Source: an uncultured Spartobacteria bacterium (lineage in GTDB: Bacteria > Verrucomicrobiota > Verrucomicrobiia > Chthoniobacterales > Chthoniobacteraceae). Taken from it: a stretch of 43,900 bases of DNA. Below, in pieces: positions 1-9,174 of the stretch. The position numbers and the translations under genes are program-made. The stretch lies in NCBI GenBank assembly GCA_903882875.1, contig CAIRYQ010000002.1, forward strand, positions 1 through 43,900, in the 5' to 3' direction. Numbering within the stretch: position 1 is the first letter of the stretch; the number at the start of each line of letters is the position of its first letter. The notes under the pieces were generated by a model that saw only the letters and a program-made list of their open reading frames with translations, did not search any database and had not been told where the DNA came from.

Positions 1-1031
<1,031 letters not shown>

Positions 1032-1224
1032 CTTCTCTTCCCTCACATTCGCGAGGAAGAAGGATCTTGCGATCTGAAAAAACTCAGTGCGAAGTTGCAA
1101 TTTAGAAAACATGTATGCAGATGTCAGGGAACCAGCAGTTCTTTGTTAGTCAGTGACGTGAGGAGAGCCGGGAAGCCGGATCTTTGTCACCAGAGGATCG
1201 GATTCATTCCGGTGAGTCCGGCCT
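1032..1224 (+). other. 23S-5S internal transcribed spacer
   Basis: A 193-nt spacer without a tRNA. Its last part has a processing-type stem: GCCGGA (1175-1180) can pair with TCCGGC (1217-1222). Inside it, TCACCAGA (1187-1194) is the exact complement of the first eight bases of 5S (1225-1232), so the precursor has an alternative pairing partner for the 5S 5' strand. No protein gene is supported. Confidence 0.6.
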
Positions 1225-1339
1225 TCTGGTGATCTCAGCGCAGTGGCACCACCCGTTCCCATTTCGAACACGGAAGTTAAACGCTGCAGCCCCGATGATA
1301 GTACCTCTATAGGTTGTGCGAAAGTAGGACGTCGCCAGA
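1225..1339 (+). rRNA. rrf: 5S ribosomal RNA
   Basis: About 115 nt. The ends TCTGGTGA (1225-1232) and TCGCCAGA (1332-1339) form helix I with one G-T pair. The conserved core CCCATTTCGAACACGGAAGT is present at about 1258-1277, and the normal CGATGATAGT segment follows. It lies downstream of 23S in the usual order and is followed within 6 nt by a terminator. Confidence 0.96.
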
Positions 1340-1344
1340 GTTAC

Positions 1345-1383
1345 GAGCCCGTTTCAGCGAAAGCTGGGACGGGCTCTTTTTTT
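1345..1383 (+). terminator. Rho-independent terminator of the rRNA operon
   Basis: GAGCCCGT (1345-1352) pairs with ACGGGCTC (1369-1376). The inner CAGC/GCTG extends the stem through two T-G wobbles to about 14 bp, closed by a GAAA tetraloop, and a run of seven T (1377-1383) follows. It is the clearest intrinsic terminator in the window. The next 170 bases up to the convergent gene at 1553 show nothing I can identify. Confidence 0.93.
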
Positions 1384-1552
1384 GACCAGCATACTTCTTT
1401 CACGCTTGGTTCGGTGAACCTAGATAGAAGCCAGAATGGAGTTCTACGCAACACATGAACTGCACGAAAGAAGCAGCATTAGGAAACTCGGGCAGTTCAC
1501 CCAATTGTGTCCTTTTGTGTGTTTCGTGGACTGTCCATCACCAGTTTTCGGC

Positions 1553-2401
1553 TCATTGGCCTGAATGGGAAATCAGGCGGATCCCTGCGGTTGTGATGAG
1601 GATGTGGTGTTCGCGATAGAGTGCGCCGATCGCCTGTTTGAACGCTTTCTTGCTCATTCCTAAGCCTTCCCGAATCTCCTCCGGCGGGCTGCCGTCATGA
1701 TATGGGAGATGTCCCCCTGCCTTTTTCAGTGTCACGAGGATTTTTTCCGAGAGAGGCGTGATCCGGCGATGGGTGGTGGGATCCAGTCCGAGATCTATTT
1801 TTCCGTCTGGACGGATTGTGCGGATGAAACCCTCGATCGTTTGGCCGATGGTGAGATGCGATCCGGACTCTGCGTGATAAAGGAGTCCGACATGTGCGCC
1901 GTTGATAATAGCCCTGAAACCAAGCGGCGTTTCGCTCTCGATGATTAGTTTCACCGCTTGGCCTTCAGAATATGCAGGTGGTGTTAAGTTGAGATGTCGG
2001 TTCAATCGGGCGGTGGCAACGATGCGATCCGAGCGTTCATCAAGCATCACATAAATGAGGATGAGATCCCCCGTGTGGATGCCTCCCGCATATTCACGTC
2101 GTGGCAGAAGGAGATCCTTTTCAAGACCCCAGTCGAGGAATGCCCCGATGCTTGGAATCTGTGAGATGACACGTAGGGATGCGAATTGATCAATCATGAC
2201 GAGCGGCTGCTCCGTGGTCGCGATCACCCGGTCCTCAGAATCACGGTACACGAAGACGTCCACCATTTCGCCGGGCTGTCCGCCTCCGGCTAGGTATCGG
2301 CCGGGCAGCAAGATCTCGCCGTGTGAGCCTCCGTCGAGAAAAAATCCGGGTGGTGCCTGTCGCACGATTGGTAGTAGGTTACGTTTGCCGAGGTTTGCCA
2401 T
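1553..2401 (-). CDS. cvfB: CvfB-like S1-domain RNA-binding protein
   Basis: A 282-aa protein of the CvfB/YitL family: tandem S1-like OB folds followed by a C-terminal winged helix. The family signature GAFLDWGLEKDLLLP is at residues 86-100, and another S1-type strand pattern follows at about 145-210. The C-terminal 60 residues (KAGGHLPYHDGSPPEEI... onward) look like the winged-helix module. In Firmicutes, CvfB binds RNA and affects virulence-gene expression and growth; the role here is not known. I chose the ATG at 2401, which gives MANLGKRN; an upstream extension of 25 codons is possible but not family-like. It is divergent from the Cys-cluster gene at 2506 and converges on the rRNA operon. 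Confidence 0.85.
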   Translation of the reverse strand: MANLGKRNLLPIVRQAPPGFFLDGGSHGEILLPGRYLAGGGQPGEMVDVFVYRDSEDRVIATTEQPLVMIDQFASLRVISQIPSIGAFLDWGLEKDLLLPRREYAGGIHTGDLILIYVMLDERSDRIVATARLNRHLNLTPPAYSEGQAVKLIIESETPLGFRAIINGAHVGLLYHAESGSHLTIGQTIEGFIRTIRPDGKIDLGLDPTTHRRITPLSEKILVTLKKAGGHLPYHDGSPPEEIREGLGMSKKAFKQAIGALYREHHILITTAGIRLISHSGQ

Positions 2402-2505
2402 GTGCGTGGAGAGTGCAGAAAAGTGTGCAACAGGGGGAACAATTTTTGAGGCTTCTTTCCGGCGAGCTTGAAGCAATGCGGCCTGCGCACTACGGCTGAG
2501 TCTGT

Positions 2506-3063
2506 ATGTCCGCGCCTGATCCTTCTTCCACCGCGTCGCGTCTCTGTGCTTCGTGCGGGATGTGCTGCGATGGCGTAATGTTTCACCGCATTATGTTGCA
2601 GCCGGGGGATTCGCCTAAGGCGCTTGCGTCGCTCGGGCTGAGGCTGAAACGCAAACGAAAACAAGACTGCATCCTTCAGCCGTGCCCGGCGCACGACGGG
2701 CGCCGATGCATGATTTACGAATCGCGTCCGGTGCGTTGCAGGATTTTCGAGTGTCGGCAGTTGAATCGCGTCGCGGCAGGCGCGATCACCGAGGAGGAAG
2801 CCCTTGAAAAAATATCCGAGGCGAGGCGTTTGGTGTCTGAGGTCAATGCGCTCTTGCTGCGTCTGGGAACGACGAATTCCAAACAGCCGCTCGCTAAGCG
2901 TTTCGAAAACATGATGAACGGGAATCCCGATTCATCCCCCGATGATCCCGCTACTCACACCCGGAGCCAGCTTACCCGTGCGATGAGAGATCTCGAAACT
3001 TTGCTTGAACAATACTTTCGAATCGAAACTCTGGAGCTTCCGGAAGTCTTCGGAGGGAGTTAG
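2506..3063 (+). CDS. YkgJ-family cysteine-cluster protein
   Basis: A 185-aa protein of the YkgJ/CxxCxxCC family, thought to bind zinc or an iron-sulfur cluster. Visible cysteines: C14, C17, C20 and C21 in CASCGMCC, then C55, C60, C68, C78 and C83, with the typical stretch CMIYESRPVRCR at 68-79. The C-terminal half (about 90-180) is charged and likely helical. No biochemical role is established for most members. The ATG at 2506 is the only good start and lies 104 bp from the divergent cvfB start. Confidence 0.85.
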   Translation: MSAPDPSSTASRLCASCGMCCDGVMFHRIMLQPGDSPKALASLGLRLKRKRKQDCILQPCPAHDGRRCMIYESRPVRCRIFECRQLNRVAAGAITEEEALEKISEARRLVSEVNALLLRLGTTNSKQPLAKRFENMMNGNPDSSPDDPATHTRSQLTRAMRDLETLLEQYFRIETLELPEVFGGS

Positions 3064-3123
3064 CCGATCGCGTTTTTCCTGAGTTGAGATAACAATGTAT
3101 GCACATCCCTAAGATAGGATGCT

Positions 3124-3192
3124 GCCCACGAAGCACACGAAGACGATCCAAAGGGAATGAGATGCCGAATGCCTTCGTGTTCTTGCCCGTGG
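3124..3192. repeat. Word-type inverted repeat, CACGAAG word
   Basis: Arm 1 (3124-3142) reads CCCACGAAG CACACGAAG, two 9-nt words ending in ACGAAG. Arm 2 (3173-3192) is a diverged reverse complement (CTTCGTGTTC...CGTGG). Pairing is good at the inner CACGAAG and outer CCACG ends and poor between them. It is in the gap upstream of modA. It is the weakest member of a group of similar elements at 4849, 12144, 22475, 30149 and 41138. The rest of the 3064-3283 gap shows no clear promoter, ModE-like operator or Moco riboswitch. Confidence 0.5.
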
Positions 3193-3283
3193 CAGTCCCA
3201 ATGGGCGTCCGGCCCGCCGCCACCGTCGCCGTCCTGCTTGTGCTTGGCAGCGGGTTGGCTTGCCGCACAATGCGCAGCCAGCC

Positions 3284-4063
3284 GTGAAAAAACTCGCCGC
3301 CATTCTCATTCTCCTCGCTACGCTGCTCGTCGGCGTGGTGTGGTGGCAGCATCGCACCGCATCGCATCCGGGCACGACGGCGCTCACGGTGTTTTGCGCC
3401 GCGGGGCTGAAGCAGCCCGTCGAGGCGATCGCGCAGCAATATCAGCGCGAGTCGGGTGTGGAGGTGCGGCTGCAATTCGGCGGCAGCGGCACGCTTCTCG
3501 GGCAACTCCGTGTCGTGAAACAGGGCGACCTTTTCCTCGCCGCGGATGATGGCGTGGTGGCGGATGCGCAAAAGGCAGGCATCCTCCGCGAAATCCTGCC
3601 GCTCGTGCGCCAGCGGCCCGTGATCGCCGTTCGCCCCGGCAATCCGAAACACATCCATGCCATCGCCGATCTCCTGCGCGATGACGTGAAAGTCGCGCTT
3701 GCGAATCCCGACGCTGCGAGCATCTCTCGCGTTTCGCGCGTCGTGCTGGGCGAAACGTGGACCAAACTCGCCGCTCACGCCGCGGTGATGAAGCCGAGCG
3801 TCACCGAAATCGCCACGGACCTGGCGCTCGGCGCGGTGGATGCGGCGATCGTGTGGGATTCGATCGTCGGGCAGTTCAAGGTCGAGGCTGTCGAGGTGCC
3901 GGGGCTTTCTGCGCACAGCGAGAACGCCTCCGCGGCCGTGCTCACATTTTCCACGCAGGCTGCGGAGGCGCTGAAGTTCGCGCGCTATCTTGCGGCACCG
4001 GAAAAGGGCGGCGCGATTTTCAAGGCGAACGGCTTCACTCCGGCCGCGCCGCGTGCCCCATGA
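3284..4063 (+). CDS. modA: Molybdate ABC transporter substrate-binding protein
   Basis: A 259-aa periplasmic binding protein (ModA/WtpA, type 2 fold) that captures molybdate or tungstate for import. The N-terminus from the GTG at 3284 (MKKLAAILILLATLLVGVVWW) is a signal peptide or anchor with no lipobox. The oxyanion-binding motif FGGSGTL is near residue 65, and the ALGAVDAAIVWDS segment near 183-195 is typical of the second lobe. A TTG at 3260 in the same frame would add eight residues; GTG is preferred because it puts the basic residues at the front. Its TGA overlaps the ATG of modB (ATGA). The window gives no proof of molybdate over sulfate or tungstate specificity, but the gene order is modABC. 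Confidence 0.9.
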   Translation: MKKLAAILILLATLLVGVVWWQHRTASHPGTTALTVFCAAGLKQPVEAIAQQYQRESGVEVRLQFGGSGTLLGQLRVVKQGDLFLAADDGVVADAQKAGILREILPLVRQRPVIAVRPGNPKHIHAIADLLRDDVKVALANPDAASISRVSRVVLGETWTKLAAHAAVMKPSVTEIATDLALGAVDAAIVWDSIVGQFKVEAVEVPGLSAHSENASAAVLTFSTQAAEALKFARYLAAPEKGGAIFKANGFTPAAPRAP

Positions 4064-4848
4064 GTGTGCGGCAGGCGAGAGTGACGCCCTTCTGGTCCTG
4101 GCTCGCGCTCATCGCGGGGCTCTACCTTGCATTTCTCGTCGCGCTCCTCTTCGCGCTTGCGGCCCGTGCCTCGCCGCGGCAGGTGTGGGAAACGCTGGGA
4201 TCGCGCGAGATCCTCTACGCGACCGGGCTTAGCTTCACCACCTGCACGCTCTCCTCGCTGCTGGCGCTGCTGCTCGCCGTGCCCGTCGGCTATCTGCTTT
4301 CGCGCGGAAGCTTTCGCGGAAAGGCGTGGCTCGATGCGGCGCTCGACATTCCTATCGTGCTGCCGCCGATGGTCGTGGGTCTGTGCCTGCTCGTCTTTTT
4401 CCAGACCGCGGCGGGCCGGCTCATCGAGCGCGCCGTGCCGTTCACCTATGCGATCGGCGGCGTGGTGCTCGCGCAGTTTGTCGTCGGCGCTTCGTTTGCC
4501 GTCCGCACGATGCGCAGCGTCTTCGATCATCTCCCGTCGCGTCCCGAGGAAGTCGCGATGACGCTCGGATGTTCGCGCGGGCAGGCGGTGTGGATGGTCA
4601 CGCTGCCCGCCGCGCGGCGCGGGATGTTTGCCGCGTTCAGCATCGCGTGGGCGCGCGGGTTGGGAGAATTCGGCCCGGTCCTGGTCTTCGCCGGGGCCAC
4701 ACGCCTGAAGACGGAGGTGCTGCCGACGAGTGTTTACATCGAGCTTACCGGCGGCCACCTCGAAGCGGCGGTGGCGGTGAGCCTGCTCATGGTCGCGCTC
4801 GCGCTCGCCGTGCTCGTGGCCGTGCGGCTCGTGGGGGAAAAGTTATGA
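4060..4848 (+). CDS. modB: Molybdate ABC transporter permease
   Basis: A 262-aa inner-membrane permease with about six membrane segments. The EAA loop that docks the ATPase is at about 163-183 (EEVAMTLGCSRGQAVWMVTLP without its first residues). LPPMVVGLCLLVF near 101-113 and GLGEFGPVLVFAG near 213-225 are typical of ModB/CysT-like permeases. It starts at the ATG that overlaps the modA stop by 4 bp, so the two are translationally coupled. The next gene, modC, is separated by 103 bp filled by an inverted repeat (4849-4951). Confidence 0.92.
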   Translation: MSVRQARVTPFWSWLALIAGLYLAFLVALLFALAARASPRQVWETLGSREILYATGLSFTTCTLSSLLALLLAVPVGYLLSRGSFRGKAWLDAALDIPIVLPPMVVGLCLLVFFQTAAGRLIERAVPFTYAIGGVVLAQFVVGASFAVRTMRSVFDHLPSRPEEVAMTLGCSRGQAVWMVTLPAARRGMFAAFSIAWARGLGEFGPVLVFAGATRLKTEVLPTSVYIELTGGHLEAAVAVSLLMVALALAVLVAVRLVGEKL

Positions 4849-4951
4849 AGTGCGGAATGCGGAGTGCGGAGTGCGGAATGGCGGCTGGCTGCATGTTTGC
4901 CGCAGGATGTTTCTTTCACTCCACATTCCACATTCCACATTCCGCACTTTC
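4849..4951. repeat. Word-type inverted repeat, TGCGGAA word
   Basis: Arm 1 (4849-4881) is about four tandem 7-nt words, TGCGGAA TGCGGAG TGCGGAG TGCGGAA. Arm 2 (4919-4951) is the diverged complement, CACATTC CACATTC CACATTC CGCACTT. About 27 of 33 positions pair, allowing G-T, and the outermost 12 pair perfectly. The loop is 37 nt. The element begins directly after the modB stop and ends directly before the modC ATG, so it fills the operon gap exactly. A transcript of it would form a long hairpin with no T-tract. Confidence 0.85.
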
Positions 4952-5644
4952 ATGATCCGGCTCGATTCCATCGCGTGGCGCGTCGGCACGTTCCGTTTGG
5001 AAAGCATCAGCTTCACCGTGCCCGCTGGCCGCTATGCCGTGCTCATGGGCCGCACTGGCTGCGGCAAAACCACGTTGCTGGAAATCATCTGCGGTCTGCG
5101 CACGCCGCGCTCCGGGCGCGTGATGATCGGCGAACGCGACGTGACGCACGAACCGCCCGCGGCGCGCGGCGTCGGCTACGTGCCGCAGGATGGCGCGCTG
5201 TTCCCCACTTTCACCGTGCGCGAACAGATCGGCTTCGCGCTGCGCCTGCGCCGCCGTCCCGCCGGTGAAGTCGCCGCGCGCGTTACGCTGCTCGCGGACG
5301 AACTCGGCATCGCGCACCTCCTTGACCGCCGCCCGCAGCATCTCTCCGGCGGCGAATGCCAGCGGGTCGCGCTCGGCCGCGCGCTCGCGGCAAATCCGAA
5401 AGTCCTCCTCCTCGACGAGCCGCTCTCTGCGCTCGACGAGGAATTGCGGGACGATCTCGCCGCGCTGCTCAAGCGCGTGCAGCGCGAGCACAATATCACC
5501 GCGCTGCACATCACCCACAGCCGCGCCGAGGCCGCGGCGCTCGCGGATGTCGTCTTCCGTCTCGACGAAGGGCGCGTCTGCGAAGTGCCCGTCACGTCGT
5601 GCGAATTCGACGGATCGGAATCCCTAGGAACGCCGCAGCCATGA
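4952..5644 (+). CDS. modC: Molybdate ABC transporter ATP-binding protein
   Basis: A 230-aa ATPase subunit. Walker A GRTGCGKT is at 33-40, the ABC signature LSGGECQR at about 129-136, Walker B LLLDEPLSAL at about 152-161 and the H-loop HITHS at about 187-191. It is shorter than classical ModC (about 350 aa) and lacks the C-terminal MOP molybdate-sensing domain, so it has no built-in regulatory domain. The true start is the ATG at 4952; the frame stays open upstream only because the word repeat (4849-4951) lacks stops. The gene converges on the efflux operon ending at 5666. Confidence 0.9.
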   Translation: MIRLDSIAWRVGTFRLESISFTVPAGRYAVLMGRTGCGKTTLLEIICGLRTPRSGRVMIGERDVTHEPPAARGVGYVPQDGALFPTFTVREQIGFALRLRRRPAGEVAARVTLLADELGIAHLLDRRPQHLSGGECQRVALGRALAANPKVLLLDEPLSALDEELRDDLAALLKRVQREHNITALHITHSRAEAAALADVVFRLDEGRVCEVPVTSCEFDGSESLGTPQP

Positions 5645-5665
5645 GCGGCCCCCGGCGGCGCGTTC

Positions 5666-6808
5666 TCAGTCCAGCGTCTGCCGGTAGCGCTTGATGCCGA
5701 GTGTCATCATGATCACGGCGAAGAGCGCGATGGGCCAGAGTTCGCGGGCGACATCGGGGAGGCCGTTGCCTTTCAAAAGAATGCCGCGGACGATGCGCAG
5801 GAAATGCGTGAGCGGGAAAACCTCGCCGACCCATTGCGCCCAGTGCGGCATGCCGCGAAAGGGGAACATGAAACCGGAAAGCAGCATGGAGGGCAGGAAC
5901 ATGAAGAAGGTCATCTGCATCGCTTGAAGCTGGTTTTTCGCGATGGTCGAAAAGGTGATGCCCATCGCGAGATTTGCGGCGATGAATACGAGCGCTACGA
6001 TGAGCAGCAGCGGAATGCTGCCGTGCATCGGCACGTGGAAAAGCACGCGCGCGGCGATAAGGATGACGGCGACCTGAATGTAGCCGATCATGATGTAAGG
6101 CGTGATTTTTCCAATGAGCACCTCGGCGGGGCGCGTGGGCATCGCGAGGAGATTTTCCATCGTCCCGCGCTCGCGCTCGCGCGTGATGGCGAGGCCGGTG
6201 ATCATGACCATGGTCATGGTGAGGATCACGCCCATGAGGCCGGGCACGATGTTGTATTGGGTGACGACTTCGGGATTGTACAGCGCGTGGACGCGGAGAT
6301 CGACCGGACCGGGCGTTGCGTTGAGAAAAGCGAGCGGGCCTTTGAGGTCATTGGCGAGCGCGGTGTTGAGCAGCGTGCCGAGCGAACCGAGCGCGATGCC
6401 AGTGGCGGCGGGATCAGTGGCATCGGCCTCGATGAGCACGGACGGGCGCTCGCCGCGCAGGAGATCGCGGCTGAAGTTCTGGGGAATGTTGACGACGAAC
6501 TGGACCTGCCCGCGCGCGAGCAGGTCGTGGCCTTCCGTCTCGGTGCGCACCTGCCGCGTGAAGTCAAAGTAGGTGCTGTTTTGCAGCGCGTAGAGCAGCG
6601 TGCGGCCTTGCGGGCCGTCGTCGGCGAGCAGCACGGCGGCGGGCAGGTGGCGCGGATCGGAATTGATGGCGTAGCCGAAAAGCATGAGCTGGATGAGCGG
6701 GATGCCGAGCATCATGGCGAAGGTCAGCCGGTCGCGGCGCATCTGCGTGAACTCCTTCACGAGGATAGCCCACAGCCGCTCCAGCGAAAATGGCGGGTGC
6801 TTTTTCAT
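5666..6808 (-). CDS. ABC-2 type efflux permease (YbhR/YhhJ-like)
   Basis: A 380-aa inner-membrane permease of the ABC-2 family. An N-terminal membrane helix (about 30-50, MMLGIPLIQLMLFGYAI) is followed by a large periplasmic domain (about 55-200) and five C-terminal helices. The typical block TRERERGTMENLLAMP is at about 215-230. It is the third gene of an operon read right to left: HlyD-like lipoprotein, ATPase, permease. Its ATG at 6808 overlaps the ATPase stop (ATGA). Unlike E. coli ybhGFSR, there is one permease gene, so it probably works as a homodimer. Substrate unknown; drugs, cations or lipids are all possible. Confidence 0.88.
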   Translation of the reverse strand: MKKHPPFSLERLWAILVKEFTQMRRDRLTFAMMLGIPLIQLMLFGYAINSDPRHLPAAVLLADDGPQGRTLLYALQNSTYFDFTRQVRTETEGHDLLARGQVQFVVNIPQNFSRDLLRGERPSVLIEADATDPAATGIALGSLGTLLNTALANDLKGPLAFLNATPGPVDLRVHALYNPEVVTQYNIVPGLMGVILTMTMVMITGLAITRERERGTMENLLAMPTRPAEVLIGKITPYIMIGYIQVAVILIAARVLFHVPMHGSIPLLLIVALVFIAANLAMGITFSTIAKNQLQAMQMTFFMFLPSMLLSGFMFPFRGMPHWAQWVGEVFPLTHFLRIVRGILLKGNGLPDVARELWPIALFAVIMMTLGIKRYRQTLD

Positions 6809-7731
6809 GCGCTGAAATTGTCCTTCGAGTGCTCCATGAGGTGGATGAAGGCGTCCTCCAATCCCGAGCGGATGCGCTGCCATTCGTGAGGCGCTTTGCG
6901 AAAAGGGGCGATGGCTTTTTCCAGCGCCGCCGCATCGTCGCCACTCACATGGAGCATGTTGCCAAAGGCCACGGCCAGTTGTACGCCGGGCTGCTTGCGG
7001 AGCTGCTCCGCGAGTTGGATCAAGTCCGGACCGGTCACCGACCACGTGGTCAGGTGTACGTGATTGATGACGTCGTCCACGGTGCCGTGCGTGAGGAGAT
7101 TGCCGTAGGAAATGTAAGCGAGCCGGTGGCAGCGCTCGGCCTCATCCATGTAATGCGTGGTGATGAGAAACGTGAGCCCCTCGGCCGCGAGCGTGTGGAT
7201 CTGCTCCCAAAAATCGCGCCGCGCCTTTGGGTCCACGCCAGCCGTCGGCTCGTCGAGCAGCAGCAGCTTTGGCTGATGGATGAGGCACGCGGCGAGCGCG
7301 AGGCGCTGCTTCCATCCGCCGGAAAGTTCCCCCGCGAGTTGCTTCTGCCGGCCAGCGAGCCCGAGCCGCTCGATGCTTTGCCGCACGGCTTCCACGCGAT
7401 TTTTCACGCCATACATCCGCGCCACGAAATCGAGATTTTCGCTGATGCTCAAATCCTCCCAAAAACTGAACCGCTGCGTCATGTAACCGACGTTGCGTTT
7501 GATATCTTCGCTGTCGTTGATCACATCGAAGCCGAGGCACGTGCCGCTGCCAGCGTCCGCGCGCAGCAGTCCGCAGAGCATGCGGATGAACGTCGTCTTG
7601 CCGCTGCCGTTCGGCCCGAGGAAGCCGTAGATTTCGCCTGTGCGGACTTGCAGTGCGATGTCGTTGACCACGGTGCGGTCGCCGAAGCGCTTCGTCATCC
7701 CTCGCACGTCAATCGCGAGATCGTCAGCCAT
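6805..7731 (-). CDS. ABC efflux ATPase (YbhF/CcmA-like)
   Basis: A 308-aa single-domain ABC ATPase. Walker A GPNGSGKT is at 39-46, signature LSGGW at 136-140, Walker B LLLLDEP at 156-162 and the H-loop TTHYMDEAE soon after. About 90 C-terminal residues follow the ATPase core, as in drug-export ATPases. It energises the permease encoded next (4-bp overlap). The MSTRG-HlyD gene lies 3 bp upstream. E. coli YbhF has two ATPase halves, so this is the half-size version. Confidence 0.9.
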   Translation of the reverse strand: MADDLAIDVRGMTKRFGDRTVVNDIALQVRTGEIYGFLGPNGSGKTTFIRMLCGLLRADAGSGTCLGFDVINDSEDIKRNVGYMTQRFSFWEDLSISENLDFVARMYGVKNRVEAVRQSIERLGLAGRQKQLAGELSGGWKQRLALAACLIHQPKLLLLDEPTAGVDPKARRDFWEQIHTLAAEGLTFLITTHYMDEAERCHRLAYISYGNLLTHGTVDDVINHVHLTTWSVTGPDLIQLAEQLRKQPGVQLAVAFGNMLHVSGDDAAALEKAIAPFRKAPHEWQRIRSGLEDAFIHLMEHSKDNFSA

Positions 7732-7734
7732 AAG

Positions 7735-8709
7735 TCACGGTGCGAATTCCACGTCCACCGGCTGTCCCGGATGCAGTTTCGCCGCAGTCTCCGCGTCGAA
7801 GCGGATTTCGATCATGAAGACGAGTTTGCCGCGGCTTTCCTGACTGTAGATGACCGGCGGCGTGAATTCCGCCTGCGGCGAAATGAAGCTCACCCTGCCT
7901 GCGAACGGCTCGCCCACGCCGTCCACAAAGACGCGCGCACTCCCGCCCGGATGGATCGTGCCGACACGCGACTCCGGCACGAATGCGCGCACCTTCACAT
8001 TCGGCGGCGGCAGCAGCGCGACCACCGGCCGTCCCGCTGCGACCCACTCGCCCCGTTGATACAGGATGTCGAAAATCATTCCGTCCCGCGGTGCGCTCTG
8101 GCGCTTTTGCGAAAGGCTCCAGTCGGCCTTGGCGAGCATCGCCTGAAGCGCGCGCACGTTTGCCTCGGCCGCAGCAATCTGATCCTCGCGCGAACCCAGA
8201 CGCGCCGTTTTTGAATCGGCCTCCAACTGCGCCACGCGATGCCGGTCCTGATCCCGCAGCGCGCGCGCGCGATCCAATTCCTCCGCCGAACTTACGCCTC
8301 GACGGTACAAATCCTCCTGCCGCCGGAATTCCTTTTCCGAAAGCACAAGCGCCGCGCGTGCCTGCCCGAGCTGTGCTTCGAGGGAGTCCAGCTCCGACGG
8401 GCGGCGGCCTTTCTTCACGTCTTCAAGCGAGGCCTTCGCCTGGATCAACCGGCGATCCGCCTCGTCGCGTGTCGCCGTCTCCATTCCGTTTTCGAGGGAA
8501 AATAGCGGGTCGCCGGTTTTCACCTGCGCGCCGCGTTTCACGGCGAGCACGTCGAGCTGCCCCGCGAGCGGCGAGGCAACGTGGACGAATTCACCCTCGA
8601 CGTAACCCTGCACGCGCGGGCCCGGCGATCGCTGGCAGCCTGCGAGGAGGCCGAGCGCGAGCGCACAGGCCCGCATTCGCAGAGGATCAAAAATGCCGCG
8701 TGTGCTCAT
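7735..8709 (-). CDS. HlyD/YbhG-like periplasmic adaptor, probable lipoprotein
   Basis: A 324-aa membrane-fusion protein that would bridge the inner-membrane ABC pump to an outer-membrane channel. A lipoprotein signal is visible: the hydrophobic stretch ending LLAGC puts the lipidated cysteine at residue 25; starting at the ATG at 8676 (MRACALALG) would give a more usual short signal. A lipoyl-like half is at about 40-75, a long alpha-helical hairpin with heptad pattern at about 75-195 (RRLIQAKASLEDV...), then the second lipoyl half and beta-barrel. It is the first gene of the efflux operon. No dedicated outer-membrane factor is in the window. Confidence 0.87.
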   Translation of the reverse strand: MSTRGIFDPLRMRACALALGLLAGCQRSPGPRVQGYVEGEFVHVASPLAGQLDVLAVKRGAQVKTGDPLFSLENGMETATRDEADRRLIQAKASLEDVKKGRRPSELDSLEAQLGQARAALVLSEKEFRRQEDLYRRGVSSAEELDRARALRDQDRHRVAQLEADSKTARLGSREDQIAAAEANVRALQAMLAKADWSLSQKRQSAPRDGMIFDILYQRGEWVAAGRPVVALLPPPNVKVRAFVPESRVGTIHPGGSARVFVDGVGEPFAGRVSFISPQAEFTPPVIYSQESRGKLVFMIEIRFDAETAAKLHPGQPVDVEFAP

Positions 8710-8727
8710 CGTTCTGCATCATACATA

Positions 8728-9000
8728 TCACGACGGCGAGCGTGTCGTGCGGACTTTCACGGTGGCGATGTCGAGGTCTGTGTTGTTCGGCAGCAGTCGG
8801 TGGGGGCGATCGGGGCGGACGAGGATGTCGCCGGTGTCGTTCTTGAAAAACACCTCCACCTCGCCCGAGCTGATATTGAAGATCGTCTGCCCGCCGGGGA
8901 AATGGACGACGTCGAGCTGCGCGGCGAGTTCGGTGCGTTCGCTGTCGTCGAGCAGTTGGAAGAGCGGGACTTCCTTGAGCAGATCGGCTTCGGGGCACAT
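8728..9000 (-). pseudogene. Decayed cyclic-nucleotide-binding domain gene
   Basis: The 90-aa frame from the ATG at 9000 begins like a Crp-type cNMP-binding domain: MCPEADLLKEVPLF at 1-14 and a core ending SGEVEVFFKNDTG. Between GGQTIFN and ISSGEVEV about ten residues normally present (the GDPGD loop) are missing. After NDTG the family sequence is lost and the rest (DILVRPDRPHRLLPN onward) is not recognisable. I infer at least two deletions in an ancestral longer gene. The nearest divergent neighbours are the tiny ORF at 9109 and a membrane protein. A functional short protein is possible but unlikely. Confidence 0.55.
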
Positions 9001-9108
9001 GCCGGGAGAGTTACCGGCTTGCGTGCGTTTGCGCAAGGCACGCACGCACACGCGGGCGGCGCAGCTTTGTCCGCTTGCCTGCGCATACGCAGCGCCTAGC
9101 GTCGGCGC

Positions 9109-9174
9109 GTGATCATTTTCCTGAAGCTCCTTCTCGCAATCGGATCGGGTGCGGCCATTTTTGCGCTGCTTTGA
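9109..9174 (+). CDS. Putative 21-aa single-span membrane peptide
   Basis: GTG start at 9109 encoding MIIFLKLLLAIGSGAAIFALL, one hydrophobic helix, with TGA at 9172-9174. The stop overlaps a TTG (9171) that begins the next membrane protein in the pattern TTGA, as expected for translational coupling. Without expression data it could be only a leader that feeds ribosomes to the downstream gene. No family is recognised. Confidence 0.4.
   Translation: MIIFLKLLLAIGSGAAIFALL

Noticed and set aside
3064-3283. Molybdenum-cofactor riboswitch or ModE site upstream of modA
   Set aside because: Neither the riboswitch core nor a ModE-like palindrome could be found; only a word-type inverted repeat is present.
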